Source: Nannochloropsis oceanica (lineage: Eukaryota; Sar; Eustigmatophyceae; Eustigmatales; Monodopsidaceae). From it: 64,000 nt of DNA. Positions 31,408 through 41,539 of this stretch are shown here, piece by piece; the stretch's first letter is position 1; the number at the start of each line of letters is the position of its first letter. The DNA lies in contig CP038128.1 of assembly GCA_004519485.1 (NCBI GenBank), positions 327,001-391,000 on the forward strand, written 5' to 3'. Both the position numbers and the translations under genes were made by a program. The notes below the pieces were generated by a model that saw nothing but the letters and a program-made list of their open reading frames with translations, was not told where the DNA came from and searched no databases.

Positions 31408-34211
31408 CCTCGTCTCAATGACGTGTAATGGAGACAAAGAGACAGACTCTAACACTCCTGCACGGCCTGCAAGTGATTGTGTGCGCGATCGGGGGTCGTG
31501 AGCACTGTGCTTGTGTGCGCGGCGGGAGATACGTTTGAGGAACGAAACCCGAGCTGTTGCGTGTACGTGTCGTGTTCGACAGCACTTGCACTTCTCGTGT
31601 TCTCCAACTTCCTCGTGCTTACTCATTAGCACTTGCCTGCATTGCAGGGATAAATGTCCTGGATCCAGGCCTCAACAAAGGGGACGGCTTATAGTAGTGT
31701 CTGCTTTCTACGTGCCGCCATGCGACCGGCGGCTCATCACCGCCCATCCGTCCAACGCACCGACCCTCAACTATTCGAGCACCCATGGACATAAGATAAG
31801 TTCTTTTGGCTCGGACAAGTCATATTGTACCAGGTTATCTCCGCATTCAGCACCCGGAAAATCTCTGCAGTCTGCCAACAGGCCCATGCTCATGCTATCC
31901 GTTGACCAAGTTCGAAATTGCGTCCAGGCTGACCACCACCAGCAGCAGGAGCAGGAGAAGGGGGGTGAAGGAAGGAGAGGAGAAGGGGTAGGAGGAGGGG
32001 GAGATGTGGGAGCAGGAGGAGGAGCGGGAGGGCGGGGAGGTGTGGGCGCAGGAACAGGAGCGGGAGGGAGGGGATGGAGGGGAGGACGGATAGGAAGAAG
32101 AGGATGGATGGAAGGGGAAGCAGCAGCAGTAGGAGGAGTGGGAGGAGGAAAAGGAGGAGGAAGAGGAGGAGGGGGAGAACGAGGGAGAGCAGGAACAGGA
32201 GGAGTGGGAACAGGAACAGGAACAGGAGCAGAAGGAGGAAGAGGAGGAGAAGGAGGAGAAGGAAGAAGAAGAGGAGGAGGAGGAGGAGGAGGAGGAGGAG
32301 GAGGAGGAGGAGGAGGAGGAGGAGGAGGAGGAGGAGGAGGAGGAGGAGGAGCAGAAGGAGGAGGAGCAGCAGCAGCAGCAGCAGCAGGAGGAGGAGCAGC
32401 AGCAGCGACAGCAATTGTAGCGGATTCACTAGGAGGAGGAAGTGGAGGAGGAGAAGGAGGAGGAGGAGGAGGAGGAGGAGGAGAGGAGGAGGAGAAGGAG
32501 GAGGAGGAGGAGGAGGAGGAGGAGGAGGAGGAAGAGGAGGAGGGAGAGAAGGAAGAGGAGTAGCAGCAGTAGCAGGAGGAGGAGAAGGAGGGGGTGGGGG
32601 GATTTTACGTGCCGGCCATCCGAGGACTTTGTTGGTGTGAAATCTGTGAACACTTCGTATCTCGAGATAGTAGTGGGGCGCGCAAAGTCTTGCGGGTGTA
32701 TAGGAATGTGGTCCGTGGAGAAGATTGTCTGTCCCCACGAGCTCCGGTTTGCTCAACCGCGGCAGGTAATGCAGACGCTGGAGAAGTTGCCTCCCCTCTG
32801 ACCTCCTCTTTTCCCCCCCCTTCTCCTAGCCCTGTATGGGCCATGCGAGGACTGGTGGTGAAAAACCTGCCAAAGCCTTCTGAAACTCGGCCAAAATAAG
32901 GGAAGACAACAATTTATAAGTGGACGGCTTTCCCTCGTGTGTACTTCTGAGAGGAGCCATGCGTGCGTAAACACTTGTGTTTGCAAAATGTCTGCGATAA
33001 CGTTGCACGCCATAACTATAGCAAGCTAGGCCTTAAGCCCAGGTTCAAGGTTATCATGAAAACCGTACGCCACCACATTTCCGGAAGGGCAACTTGATCC
33101 GAATTAGGGGGGGAAGTAATGAAAAGCTAGGGACATAAGACTCAAGGTGTCTCCCCTTTTACTTTTGTCACAACAACCAAAGGGGGCGGGGGAGTGCAGA
33201 ACTGATTGGAATCTCCGGGCACAGCTGGCTTGGGGAACAACGAGCGCTTTCCCCCAGTTGGGACACCGCAGCATTGGCGATGACATCAAAGCAGCAAATC
33301 AAGCTTCACCGAGGGCTTGCACGTGTGGCTCCGGCGAGCCTGCCGGGCGCGCATCTTCACATATACATGCTCATTTGTTATCTTTTCATCGCAAATCAGT
33401 ATTTGTAAAAAATGCACTCGTATGGCGTTTGCGGCGTGAAATTCTCTGAGTAATGAAGCCATCTGCTGCTTGCCTTATCTGATGCCCGTCCTTGTTGTCA
33501 AGCAGCGATTGCCTCTTCTCAAGAGAATTTCTGATGATCAGAGGACTTCACCCCCAATTGTTGCTTTATGTCAGTAAAGCGCAAATTGTGCCTTCCCTCA
33601 TAGCCTGTGTGATCGTGAATGTCGAGGTGCATTGGGCGGCGGGACGCGGCTCCTTTCTCCCAGCCACGTGCGTTTTCGAGAACGTCGACTCGAGAAGGCA
33701 AGATACAACACTGTCTTGCGTGCAAGTGCTGTTCAATCATGATCGTCTTGTCAATTGGCGCCTCACCACCCAGCGACATATCACACGCCCACACGCTGCT
33801 CATAGATGTGGGCAATGCGTCGCAGGTGGACAGATTAGCGGCAGTGGTGACTGACGGCGGGGAGGATGCCATCATGCCAGGCTCCCAGCAGCTGTTGGCT
33901 CTCTTTTGGGCTAGAGAGAAGAAATCAGCCCCCTTTGTAAAGCAAGCACTCACACGCCGCCCTTCCCACCCACCCACCGCTTATCACAGGCAGGGCGCTC
34001 AGTGTAGAAGCCAATTGTTTTAAGCCGCGCCTTTTCCGACCCGCAACTGTACCACCAAGGCTCCACCTCGAGGTCAAGACAACAAAACAACATCACTCCT
34101 CCCCTCATCAAGCACGTACGTGTGTCCTCCCCCTCCCCTCGGAGAGACCAAATACCACCGGTACTTTTCACTGCAGCACCTCTAGCACCAGCTCAACCAC
34201 TGCCTGAAAGC
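31408..34211. other. Gene-poor 2.8 kb between divergent genes
   Basis: Contains the leader of the histidine phosphatase, the polypurine block listed separately, and 1.5 kb of ordinary-looking DNA from 32600 to 34100. ORFs inside the repeat (up to 350 codons) are triplet-repeat artefacts in every frame. Forward ORFs at 32594-32899, 33492-33854 and 33619-34023 lack domains and support. No RNA gene seen. Confidence 0.5.
31945..32600 (+). repeat. 650 bp polypurine (GGA/GAG/GCA) triplet-repeat block
   Basis: Almost pure purine on the plus strand, built of GGA and GAG triplets with scattered GCA/ACA. The longest perfect run, about 27 GAG units, is at 32270-32351; a second cluster lies at 32455-32560. 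Such homopurine mirror-like DNA can form triplex (H-DNA) and G-quadruplex structures. It is not coding: all three plus frames are open (poly-Gly, poly-Glu, poly-Arg). Confidence 0.92.
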
Positions 34212-35384
34212 ATGGCCGAGTGCGTCCAACCCATCGAGACGGAAGTCCCCTCCCACGCTCCCTCTCCCGCTCTACTCAAAGAGCTGGAAGAAACCTGCGG
34301 CGATGGCCTAAGCAGCCCAGGGCACACCTTTTTCGCTGCCTCTCCCCCCTCCCGCGTCGCTACTCCAGGCCTTATTCAACCCACTAGCTGCGCATCGGCC
34401 GCTGAACACCCGGCTTTGGACGTGGTGTTGGGACCCTTCGCCGTTAAGGAAACCTGCGTCGTCCTTGACTGGGATGACACTTTGTTCCCTTCCTCTTTTG
34501 TCGACCGCAAAAAGCTGATTCACGCGCGGGGACTAGATGACCTGCCCGTAGAGCTTCAACGGGGTTTTGCTGAATTGGAAAAGGCGGCGACACGCTTGGT
34601 CACGACGGCTGTCGGTTTTGGCACCGTCCTCATCATCACCAACGCCCAAACAGGTTGGGTCGAGCTGTGCGTGTCCAAGTTCATGCCTGACATGATGGCT
34701 GTGCTTGATGCTTCGGTGCGGGTGGTTTCCGCGCGTTCATCGTTCGAGAGATATTTTCCCGGCGATCCCCTCTGTTGGAAAGCCGCCGCTTTTGCCCACG
34801 AACTCCACCAGCTCCAAAAAAGCCTCGGCACCCCCCTTAAGAACATCTTGTCCTTCGGCGACTCCATGGAAGAACGGACCGCAGTTAAAATTGCAGCCGG
34901 TCAACTTCAATCCCGTGCAAAGTCGATTAAGTTTCTGGATGCTCCCTCCCCGCGGCAGTTGCACCAGCAGATCGAAGTCGTCACGGACTGTCTGGAGTGG
35001 ATCTGGCGGCATAATGGCGACTTAGACGTCGTCCTCACCCTCGAGCAAGAACATCAACAACAGCAGCAGCAGCAGCAGCAGTATCATCATCTTGGAGAAA
35101 GTCAGCAATCTCCTTTGTCCCAGCACCAGCAGCAACCGCAACCGCAGCCAATCTCGACCTTAACCCCCTTATCAGTGGCGACGCCCTCTATTGAAGTCTT
35201 GGAGAAGACAGCCAAGAGAGAGTCGACCGATAGACCTGCGATTAAAGGGTCCTTCGAAGGAAATAAAACAATCGCGATGCCTGTTGTGGTGACGCCGCTG
35301 GGAAGCGATAAAGGAGAGGCTGGAGCGCTCCCTGAGGCAATGCATGTGGTGACCGACGAGGAGGAGAGCGAGGAGGAGAACTAA
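34212..35384 (+). CDS. HAD-superfamily phosphatase-like protein
   Basis: A haloacid-dehalogenase fold protein of the type common in protists with a WDDTLFPSS signature; substrate unknown. From the ATG at 34212 (MAECVQPIETEV) it has 390 residues and no intron; the frame is open to 34122 but without ATG, and an AG acceptor near 34170 leaves an upstream exon possible. Motif I is VVLDWDDTLFPSSF with nucleophile Asp86 and Asp88; motif II is VLIITNAQTGWVE; the motif III lysine is probably in PLCWKAAAFAHEL; motif IV is ILSFGDSMEERTAV. LEWIWRHNGDLD ends the fold near residue 275. The last 110 residues are low-complexity: a poly-Gln tract (codons at 35053-35085), Ser/Pro, and an acidic end DEEESEEEN. 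No signal peptide, so nucleus or cytosol. Confidence 0.75.
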   Translation: MAECVQPIETEVPSHAPSPALLKELEETCGDGLSSPGHTFFAASPPSRVATPGLIQPTSCASAAEHPALDVVLGPFAVKETCVVLDWDDTLFPSSFVDRKKLIHARGLDDLPVELQRGFAELEKAATRLVTTAVGFGTVLIITNAQTGWVELCVSKFMPDMMAVLDASVRVVSARSSFERYFPGDPLCWKAAAFAHELHQLQKSLGTPLKNILSFGDSMEERTAVKIAAGQLQSRAKSIKFLDAPSPRQLHQQIEVVTDCLEWIWRHNGDLDVVLTLEQEHQQQQQQQQQYHHLGESQQSPLSQHQQQPQPQPISTLTPLSVATPSIEVLEKTAKRESTDRPAIKGSFEGNKTIAMPVVVTPLGSDKGEAGALPEAMHVVTDEEESEEEN

Positions 35385-37055
35385 TAAGCAGCAGTAGCAG
35401 CCGTAGCTTCTCTTCCAACGCGTATTCTTAGTACAAGAGGGCCGTATATTCCCTCGTTCATGTTCCTTGTCCGTAACCTCCGTGTCCAATCGCCGTCATG
35501 ACGTCTAGTCTAACTAGTCTATACCATGCGTGCCCTTCTCTTGTGGGAGGGACAGTTCCATATTTTATGTAGATGGGGAGATGAGTAATTATAATCTATG
35601 CTGAGTGTACGGGGGGAGGATCAATGGGGAAGATCGCCTCTCCAAACCATCACCACGAGTCATCAAGTCGAATTTTGTTTTATTTGACCCATAGAATAGA
35701 TAGATCCCCCCACCCGTGCGCGAGCTCAAAGGTAGCCAGAGACAATTGAAAACGATGTGTTATTTATATGTGGCGTACTTAGAGTTTGTACCGATCGTAT
35801 TGAAAGGGGCATACATATCCACCCCACTGTATAGAGAGGGATGATGACAGAGAGGAAAACGACCACCATGAGATGCGAGCGAGTTTTAACCGAGATTTTG
35901 GGCGATAAAGAGATCAACTCTTCCCGAGAGGGCTCAATCAATCACAAAAGAGACAACACAAAAAGGAGGAAAACCCACATAATTATGTGTGTACGATCTT
36001 GGCAGAGAGAGTATGGAAATATAAGGTCCGGAAGAGAAGGGATAGCGAAGAATAGGAGAGAGACAGCAAAAGCAACGGCAAACGTCGTTTGTGCATGTTT
36101 TACTCTCCCTCTGAATCCCTTCCTATTCCCCTCCCTCCCCTGTCGAAGACCAATCTTTGTGAGTAATTTGTGAGTAAATTAGATTGACCTGGGAGCGAAC
36201 GGCAGGAAGGGTATACCAACAGATGCAGCAGCACAGCAGCAGCGGCAGCAGTTCAGCAGAAGTAAACGTTTTATCATTATGTGTGTACATACATCAGCAC
36301 TGACATGCAAGGCAAGCAAGCGAGACGCGAAGTTGTCGGTAGCCGTAGGAGGAGGTGGCTAGAGTAAAAGAGATCAAAAACACAAGAATTGAAAAAGCGA
36401 CGACGACGCAGCAACACCCGGAACAAGAATGGATGGTAGAGATGATCGATCGAATATAAAGGCGCAGAATTATATCACTAAGCATGCAAATTGCAATGAA
36501 GGAGGATGAGTACCCATGGACCTGAAGGGAAAGAGACTCAGAGAGTTGCGTGTCCTCACCACCAATATTGTTGGAGGGAGGGGGGGACGCCGTAACCACT
36601 ACCACCACAGAACACTAGAGAACGCTACCAACGAGATGTAATAACTGTCATCGATTCATCGGCAAATAGAACGAAAAGAGATGGATGAAGAAACGAGAGA
36701 AAACGGATAAAGGAGCAGAGATATAGCGGCGGGTGTGTAGAAAGGCAAGACACTTACCATACCCGGGACCGTGGAGGTATAACAAGATGAAACAAAAAGA
36801 TTTAAAGAAAGATTTAACACATAAGACTTGATAAGACTGTCCGCAGCAAATGGCAAGAAATGTTTCCTGATGTTTGTTTACACACTGGTACTTTGGATTT
36901 TTCTCCTTTGTGGCTTCGGACACCATCGATCGTGGTGATAAATGAGTACCTATTTCCAAAGTCTTTTTCGCTTCCGTTGATAGGAGGAAGGCATCGTGTG
37001 TTCACTTTTTTTCTTTTTTCTCTTTAACGTCGGCATTTCCACACTCCAATATTTT
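35385..37055. other. 1.7 kb AT-richer intergenic DNA between convergent genes
   Basis: Between the HAD gene (+) and the NUFIP-like gene (-). Short ORFs on both strands (35726-35941, 35841-36173, 36294-36608, 36648-36959) have no domain. A good donor-like GGTAAGTG on the minus strand at about 36755 and an AATATAAAG at 36454 hint at a non-coding or minus-strand transcript, but no protein can be built. Confidence 0.45.
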
Positions 37056-39278
37056 TCATGCTATCACCGCTGTCTTGTAGACGAGCTCCTTGACTGCTCC
37101 TTCTCCTTCCGCCTCGTCAACTATCACGCCCTCTCCTTCCTCTTCCCCTCCCTCTCTCATCACACCCGCAACTGACGTTTGCGACACAGGTGACAACGAA
37201 GACCTAGAAACTACCGACGACGATACAGGCGACGTTTTATTCTTGAAGAAATTTTCCTCTACCAAATATCGAATACAACCCAGAACCAAGTTCGTCTCCT
37301 TCTCAACCTCCATCCCCAAGAGCCTCTTCAACAACGTCAGCTCTCTTGAAGGCCCCGTCGCCGCTGCCGTCCCAGCCGTAGACTGCTGCTGCTGCTGCTG
37401 CTTCTGCTGTTTGATCGTCTTTCCAGGCCGTTTCGTTCCGCACTCCATCTCTCCCTCTGCAACTTCGGCCTCCCTCTCCTCCTTCTTCTGCGCCCTCCTT
37501 TCCACCACCCACCGTTCCAACTCCTCCTTCAAGGACTGATCGTGAACGAACTGGCAGCCCTCTCCATGATGACACCCACCCCCCGGCTTGGTGTAAAACC
37601 GACAATACATCAACCCTCCTCCTCCCTTGGTGGGCCCGTGTCGGTATCGACACCTCGCCGCGCTCAGCGGACACTGATTCCTTAAATAAGCACGACAAAC
37701 ACCATACAACAACGAAGTACGCATTGCCACGTCCGCCTCCTTCTCCACCGCTGTTCGGACCACTGTCGGTATCTCTTCATTCCCTAGTACCTCTTGTTCT
37801 CCCTCTCCCTTGCTCGCATACGCCTCCCCAAACCCCAACAAACCCCCTCCGCACTCCGCCCGTGCCTGCTTACTCCCTCCCCTCCCTTCGTCCACCTCCT
37901 CCGCCCTGGGCCTCTTCTTTCCCCCTCCCCCTCTTCCTCCCCTTCCACCTCGCGTCTCCATCCTTCGCTTCGCCACATTCTCGGCCGTCGGGAAATTCTT
38001 GCGTCGATCCTCCCTCCACTGCTCTACCTCCTCCGGTGCATTCCCAACCAAAATCCTGAAACTCCTCCCTTCCACCTTGAGCACACGGAATCCGTTTCCA
38101 CGATATTTGCCGTGCGCTACTCTATAGTGACCTCCCACCACTTGCCGCGAGCCTTGAAAAGTACAAGTTGGGTAGTGGCATTCTTCGTGGGCAGAGATGT
38201 GCGCGGCATGTTGAGATTCGGTTTGGAAGGCCTTGTCGCAGGGGGCGCATTTGTATGCTCCTCCTGCGTCCTCCCCTTCCTCTACAGCTGCTACCACTGG
38301 TTCTGCTTCTGCTCCTCCTTGTGACGCAGCAGGCATTGTAAGTGCAGATGGGTGGATGCTTGGGCTACCAAAGGGATTGCTACTACTGCTGCTGCTGTCG
38401 CTGTTGTCTCCTCGTCCTCCTTCTCCTAATCGACCTCCTCTCTCGCCTCTGCCGGCCCAATCTCCGCGACCTCCTCTTCCATTCCCCATGCCCCTTCCTC
38501 TCTCTCCTCTTCCTCCTCCCCGTCCTCCCCCTCGCCTTCCTCTTTTTCCTCCTTCTCCCTTTCCTCCTCCTTGCCACGCTTGCAAAGGCTGCTGCTGCTG
38601 CTGTTGCTGCGAGTCATATTGCTGCTGCTGGGATTGAACTTGCTGGTTCTGTCGCAGGTGTTGTGGCTGCTGGTGCTGCTGTGGTGGTGATGCTCGCTGC
38701 TGTAGATGCTGCTGCTGATATTGATGCGGTTGGTGCTGTGGATACTGTTGCTGCTGATATCGCGGGGGATGGGGCCGGTGGTAGGGCATGAGTGGTGGTG
38801 CTTGCTGCTGCTGCTGCTGCTGCTGCTGCGGCTGCTTGGAACCTCCCCCTGTCACGGCCGGGCAATTCGTCACCCAGTGAGCTCCACGCTGCCCGCAGGA
38901 ATGGCAGACGTACGTCTCCGGCGGGGGAGGGCCGCTGGAGTAGGCTGCGATGCTTTGGTGGTGGGGAGCTGGAGGAAGAGGAGCATAGCCGGGGTAGGGC
39001 GTGGGGGACGGGTAATTTCCATAGAGACTGGGCGTATAGTCCGCATGCTGTTTTTGCTGCGACTGCTGTGGAGCTAATGACCTGCCCGCATAGACGTAGG
39101 GGTTCTGGTACATGGCTGGCGGGCTGTTTTGGGGAGCATGGGGAAGCGTTGGTTGATGTTTTGATGGAATAGACGCGGGAGATACTACTTGTCCAGTACT
39201 GCCAAACGTGCGTTGTGCGGGTGCAGGGAACCACCGTACGTCGGGGCACTTAATCGTGACTGGAAAAAAATGAACCAT
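37056..39278 (-). CDS. NUFIP1-like box C/D snoRNP assembly factor with CCCH zinc fingers
   Basis: NUFIP1/Rsa1 bridges snoRNP proteins and the R2TP chaperone during box C/D snoRNP assembly. 740 residues, no internal intron. In order: Gln/Pro-rich N-terminus; a CCHC-type knuckle (YVCHSCGQRGAHWVTNC, about 139-155); a long poly-Gln/His segment; RGG-rich GRGGRGERGRG; a C2H2 finger (YKCAPCDKAFQTESQHAAH) followed by YPTCTFQGSRQV; then the NUFIP motif EEVEQWREDRRKNFPTAEN; a basic/Gly stretch; two CCCH fingers (CRAYLRNQCPLSAARCRYRH and YCRFYTKPGGGCHHGEGC); and a C-terminal helix LTLLKRLLGMEVEKETNL. The ATG at 39278 is taken as start, but TTTTTTTCCAG|TC just inside it could be an acceptor, in which case a first exon is missing. 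Divergent from the peroxiredoxin gene. Confidence 0.83.
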   Translation of the reverse strand: MVHFFPVTIKCPDVRWFPAPAQRTFGSTGQVVSPASIPSKHQPTLPHAPQNSPPAMYQNPYVYAGRSLAPQQSQQKQHADYTPSLYGNYPSPTPYPGYAPLPPAPHHQSIAAYSSGPPPPETYVCHSCGQRGAHWVTNCPAVTGGGSKQPQQQQQQQQQAPPLMPYHRPHPPRYQQQQYPQHQPHQYQQQHLQQRASPPQQHQQPQHLRQNQQVQSQQQQYDSQQQQQQQPLQAWQGGGKGEGGKRGRRGGGRGGGRGERGRGMGNGRGGRGDWAGRGERGGRLGEGGRGDNSDSSSSSSNPFGSPSIHPSALTMPAASQGGAEAEPVVAAVEEGEDAGGAYKCAPCDKAFQTESQHAAHISAHEECHYPTCTFQGSRQVVGGHYRVAHGKYRGNGFRVLKVEGRSFRILVGNAPEEVEQWREDRRKNFPTAENVAKRRMETRGGRGGRGGGGKKRPRAEEVDEGRGGSKQARAECGGGLLGFGEAYASKGEGEQEVLGNEEIPTVVRTAVEKEADVAMRTSLLYGVCRAYLRNQCPLSAARCRYRHGPTKGGGGLMYCRFYTKPGGGCHHGEGCQFVHDQSLKEELERWVVERRAQKKEEREAEVAEGEMECGTKRPGKTIKQQKQQQQQQSTAGTAAATGPSRELTLLKRLLGMEVEKETNLVLGCIRYLVEENFFKNKTSPVSSSVVSRSSLSPVSQTSVAGVMREGGEEEGEGVIVDEAEGEGAVKELVYKTAVIA

Positions 39279-39507
39279 TTAAATCGTCAGGCAGAGTCGG
39301 AGCGCAGCACAAAGGGGATGGCCTTGTCAACTGATTGTGTAAGGAGTCCCGATGCTGGCGGCGATCTCTGCCTCCCATGCGCCGCTCGTATTGCATGCCG
39401 AAGTCTTAGTACCTATCACACTCGCTTCCTCATCCCTTTACTCCGTCATGTAAAACACGCGGATTTCCTCCAATTGACGCCGCAACCTCGCCATCATATA
39501 GGCCGGC
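39279..39507. promoter_or_regulatory. Short divergent promoter, NUFIP-like (-) / peroxiredoxin (+)
   Basis: 229 bases between start codons. No named element seen; may also hold a small first exon of the NUFIP-like gene. Confidence 0.4.
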
Positions 39508-40274
39508 ATGCCTCCACCCCGCCAGGGCGACACATTTCCCAACGTGGACCTCTGGGTTCTGTCTCCTGCCACATCTGACAACAAGCCCCGAGAACCTGTA
39601 GCTGTCAAGCCCTTGGACATTTTTAAGGGCAAGCGGCGCGTGGTGGTGGTGGGCATCCCGGGACCGGTGCGTAGCTGAATTCTTTGACCAGTGTATTGCA
39701 GAATCGGGGAGGGGGAGACTGGCCTGCGGGCTTTGGAGGGCAATCGATACCTTGCCCGAGCCATCCTGTTAACCTTTTCTGTTACAATGGTATATTTCAA
39801 ACCCTTACAGTTTACCCCCGGCTGCTCCAGGAGCCACGTGCCAGGCTTCCTTGAAGCTGCCAAAGACCTGCGCGCAAAAGGGATAGATCAAATTTACGTT
39901 GTCAGCACCGCCGACGGTAGGAGACACAAAAATATTGGAAGTACTGCATGTCAGGATAATGTACATCATGAGAGCTCATAATTTCATCTGTCTCTTGTAT
40001 CATCCACCAAGTATATGTGATGGATGCCTTTGCCAGCTCGCTAGGACCGCTCGCACAAGAGCAACCTCCTCCCATCATCTTCCTTGCCGACGGCAATCAA
40101 TCTCTCACCAACGCCTTGGACCTGAAAATGGATGGCACAAGTCGAGGAATGGGCCCGCGGATGCAGCGGTTTGCGATGGTAGTGGATGGGAAAGGTATCG
40201 TTCAAGACTTCCAAGTCGATATAAGCGGCCAGATCAAATTTTCGCGGGCGGCGAATGTGTTGAGTCGCTTGTAG
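39508..40274 (+). CDS. Type II peroxiredoxin (Prx5-like)
   Basis: Reduces hydrogen peroxide and alkyl hydroperoxides with thiols. Three exons rebuilt from splice signals: 39508-39666, 39811-39916, 40012-40274; introns of 144 bp (CCG|GTGCGT to CCTTACAG, phase 0) and 95 bp (GACG|GTAGGA to CACCAAG, phase 1). The 175-residue product starts MPPPRQGDTFPNVDLWVLSP, has FKGKRRVVVVGIPGP-FTPGC with peroxidatic Cys58, then HVPGFLEAAKDLRAKGID, IYVVSTAD-VYVMDAFASSLG (family: SVNDxFVMxAW), a PIIFLADGNQSLTNALDL segment and QRFAMVVDGKGIVQDFQVD. The usual PGAFTP is PGPFTP here. No leader peptide, so cytosolic. No single ORF shows the whole gene, which makes it easy to miss. Confidence 0.9.
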
Positions 40275-40574
40275 GAAAGTAGAAAGATGCTGGAGTCAAA
40301 TGAAAGTGTACGAATAGAATAGAATTATAATTGGACAAGGGAAAAAATGCTGAGTTTTGCTTTTTTTAATTTAATGCGATGTTTGCTTGTCTTATGCTAA
40401 GAGGCAGGAGGTTTTGTTTTTGGGGTGATGCGCGACCGATCACGCTCTCGTGACCACCGTATAGTAGTTATTTGATTTTCAATACGGTAAGTATTTTTTC
40501 CTGCACCAGCAATTTTTCCGATGTGACCAGCGCTTCCTTTTCCTGGGTGGCACAAGAAGTCGCTCGCTGATATC
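40275..40574. other. Intergenic region
   Basis: 300 bases between peroxiredoxin and XPA on the same strand; AT-rich first half, nothing else seen. Confidence 0.5.
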
Positions 40575-41309
40575 ATGATTCTGCGTTATGTGCCTGTGTT
40601 ATCCCAGATCACACAGCGAAGACCACTCACCGCATGCATTATGGCCCACTCACCTCAGGTATCCATGCTGACAGATGAGCAAAAGGCCAGGATCGAGGAA
40701 AACAGGAGGCGGGCCTTGGCGTTGCGAGCTCAGAAGCTCCAGGAGCAGCAGCATAGAGAGCAGCAGCAGAAGGAGGGCGGGGCCCTCCACGAGCTGCTCG
40801 CCCAAGGAGGCTTTACCACGGACGGCTACGAAGACGACGGTGGGAATAAAACCCAAAGCACAAGAACTATCCCAGCAGCGTCACTTTCCGTCCAGCCACC
40901 CAAGCTGGCGGGGAAGGATGGTATGTCGTGCGAGGTGTGCGGGAACGGGCTCGTGGACCCCACTTTTCAAGAAGTCTTTGGCATCCTAGTATGCTCACCA
41001 TGCAAGAGCAACGATGAGGATGAATATGGGCTTATGACAAAGGGAGATGCAGTTGCCGAATTTCTGTTGCAAGAAGGGACGATCCGCGTCATGCCCTTTC
41101 TAGAGCGAAGTAACCCCCGCAATACGAAGTATACCAAGATGAAGCTATATTGCCGAAAACAATTGCGGGCAAAGGCGTACGAGCGATGGAAGGGCCGGAG
41201 CGGGTTGGAGGAGGAGGTTGAACGGCGGAAGAAGCGGAGGTATGAGAATGCCCTGGAAAAAATGGTGAATATATTCGATACTCAAAAGAAGAAATGGACC
41301 CCGCCATGA
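40575..41309 (+). CDS. XPA-like nucleotide excision repair protein
   Basis: XPA verifies DNA damage and organises the excision repair complex with RPA and TFIIH. 244 residues, no intron. N-terminal helix LTDEQKARIEENRRRALALR is the XPA start motif. The zinc finger is CEVCGNGLVDPTFQEVFG then VCSPCK (C-x2-C, about 17 residues, C-x2-C, residues roughly 117-139). The DNA-binding part follows: YGLMTKGDAVAEFLLQEGTI, a short loop, TKYTKMKLYCRKQLRAKAYE (family: MKLYL..QV..R), then basic ERWKGRSGLEEEVERRKKRR. The protein ends soon after the DNA-binding domain. The first 20 residues before MAHSPQVSML may be a leader; a start at the internal ATG of MAHSPQ is possible. Confidence 0.9.
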   Translation: MILRYVPVLSQITQRRPLTACIMAHSPQVSMLTDEQKARIEENRRRALALRAQKLQEQQHREQQQKEGGALHELLAQGGFTTDGYEDDGGNKTQSTRTIPAASLSVQPPKLAGKDGMSCEVCGNGLVDPTFQEVFGILVCSPCKSNDEDEYGLMTKGDAVAEFLLQEGTIRVMPFLERSNPRNTKYTKMKLYCRKQLRAKAYERWKGRSGLEEEVERRKKRRYENALEKMVNIFDTQKKKWTPP

Positions 41310-41539
41310 GGAGGGTGAGGAAGAGAAAGACGTAGGACTTGGGTACATGAGTGGGGGGAGAGTAAACGTAATCAAGAGAGAGATATGCAATGTACGTTTG
41401 CCATTGAATGGTATCATCTTTGTTCCTCTTTAATAACGATTTGAAGAGGGCTGCGGTCGCGTTTTGTGTGTATGCATATGGGTACTATGTTTGCGTTCAA
41501 CGCCTCTCCTTTATTTAATTTCTCGTACGAATACTCAAT
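41310..41539. other. Intergenic between convergent genes
   Basis: 230 bases; no feature seen. Confidence 0.5.

Noticed and set aside
31890-32756. Long ORFs in all frames over the polypurine block (poly-Leu, poly-Arg, poly-Gly/Glu)
   Set aside because: They are forced by GGA/GAG triplet repeats that contain no stop in any frame; no domain or start context.
33492-34023. Two overlapping forward ORFs before the HAD gene
   Set aside because: No similarity, no splice support; overlapping frames of equal quality point to chance.
36745-36780. ACTTACC box resembling the U1 snRNA 5' end
   Set aside because: The following bases do not match U1 (no Sm site or stem-loops found); it reads better as a minus-strand splice-donor-like GGTAAGTG.
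38233-39172. Plus-strand Leu/Ala/Cys-rich ORFs over the NUFIP-like gene
   Set aside because: Complement of CAG/CAA and GGA codon runs on the minus strand.
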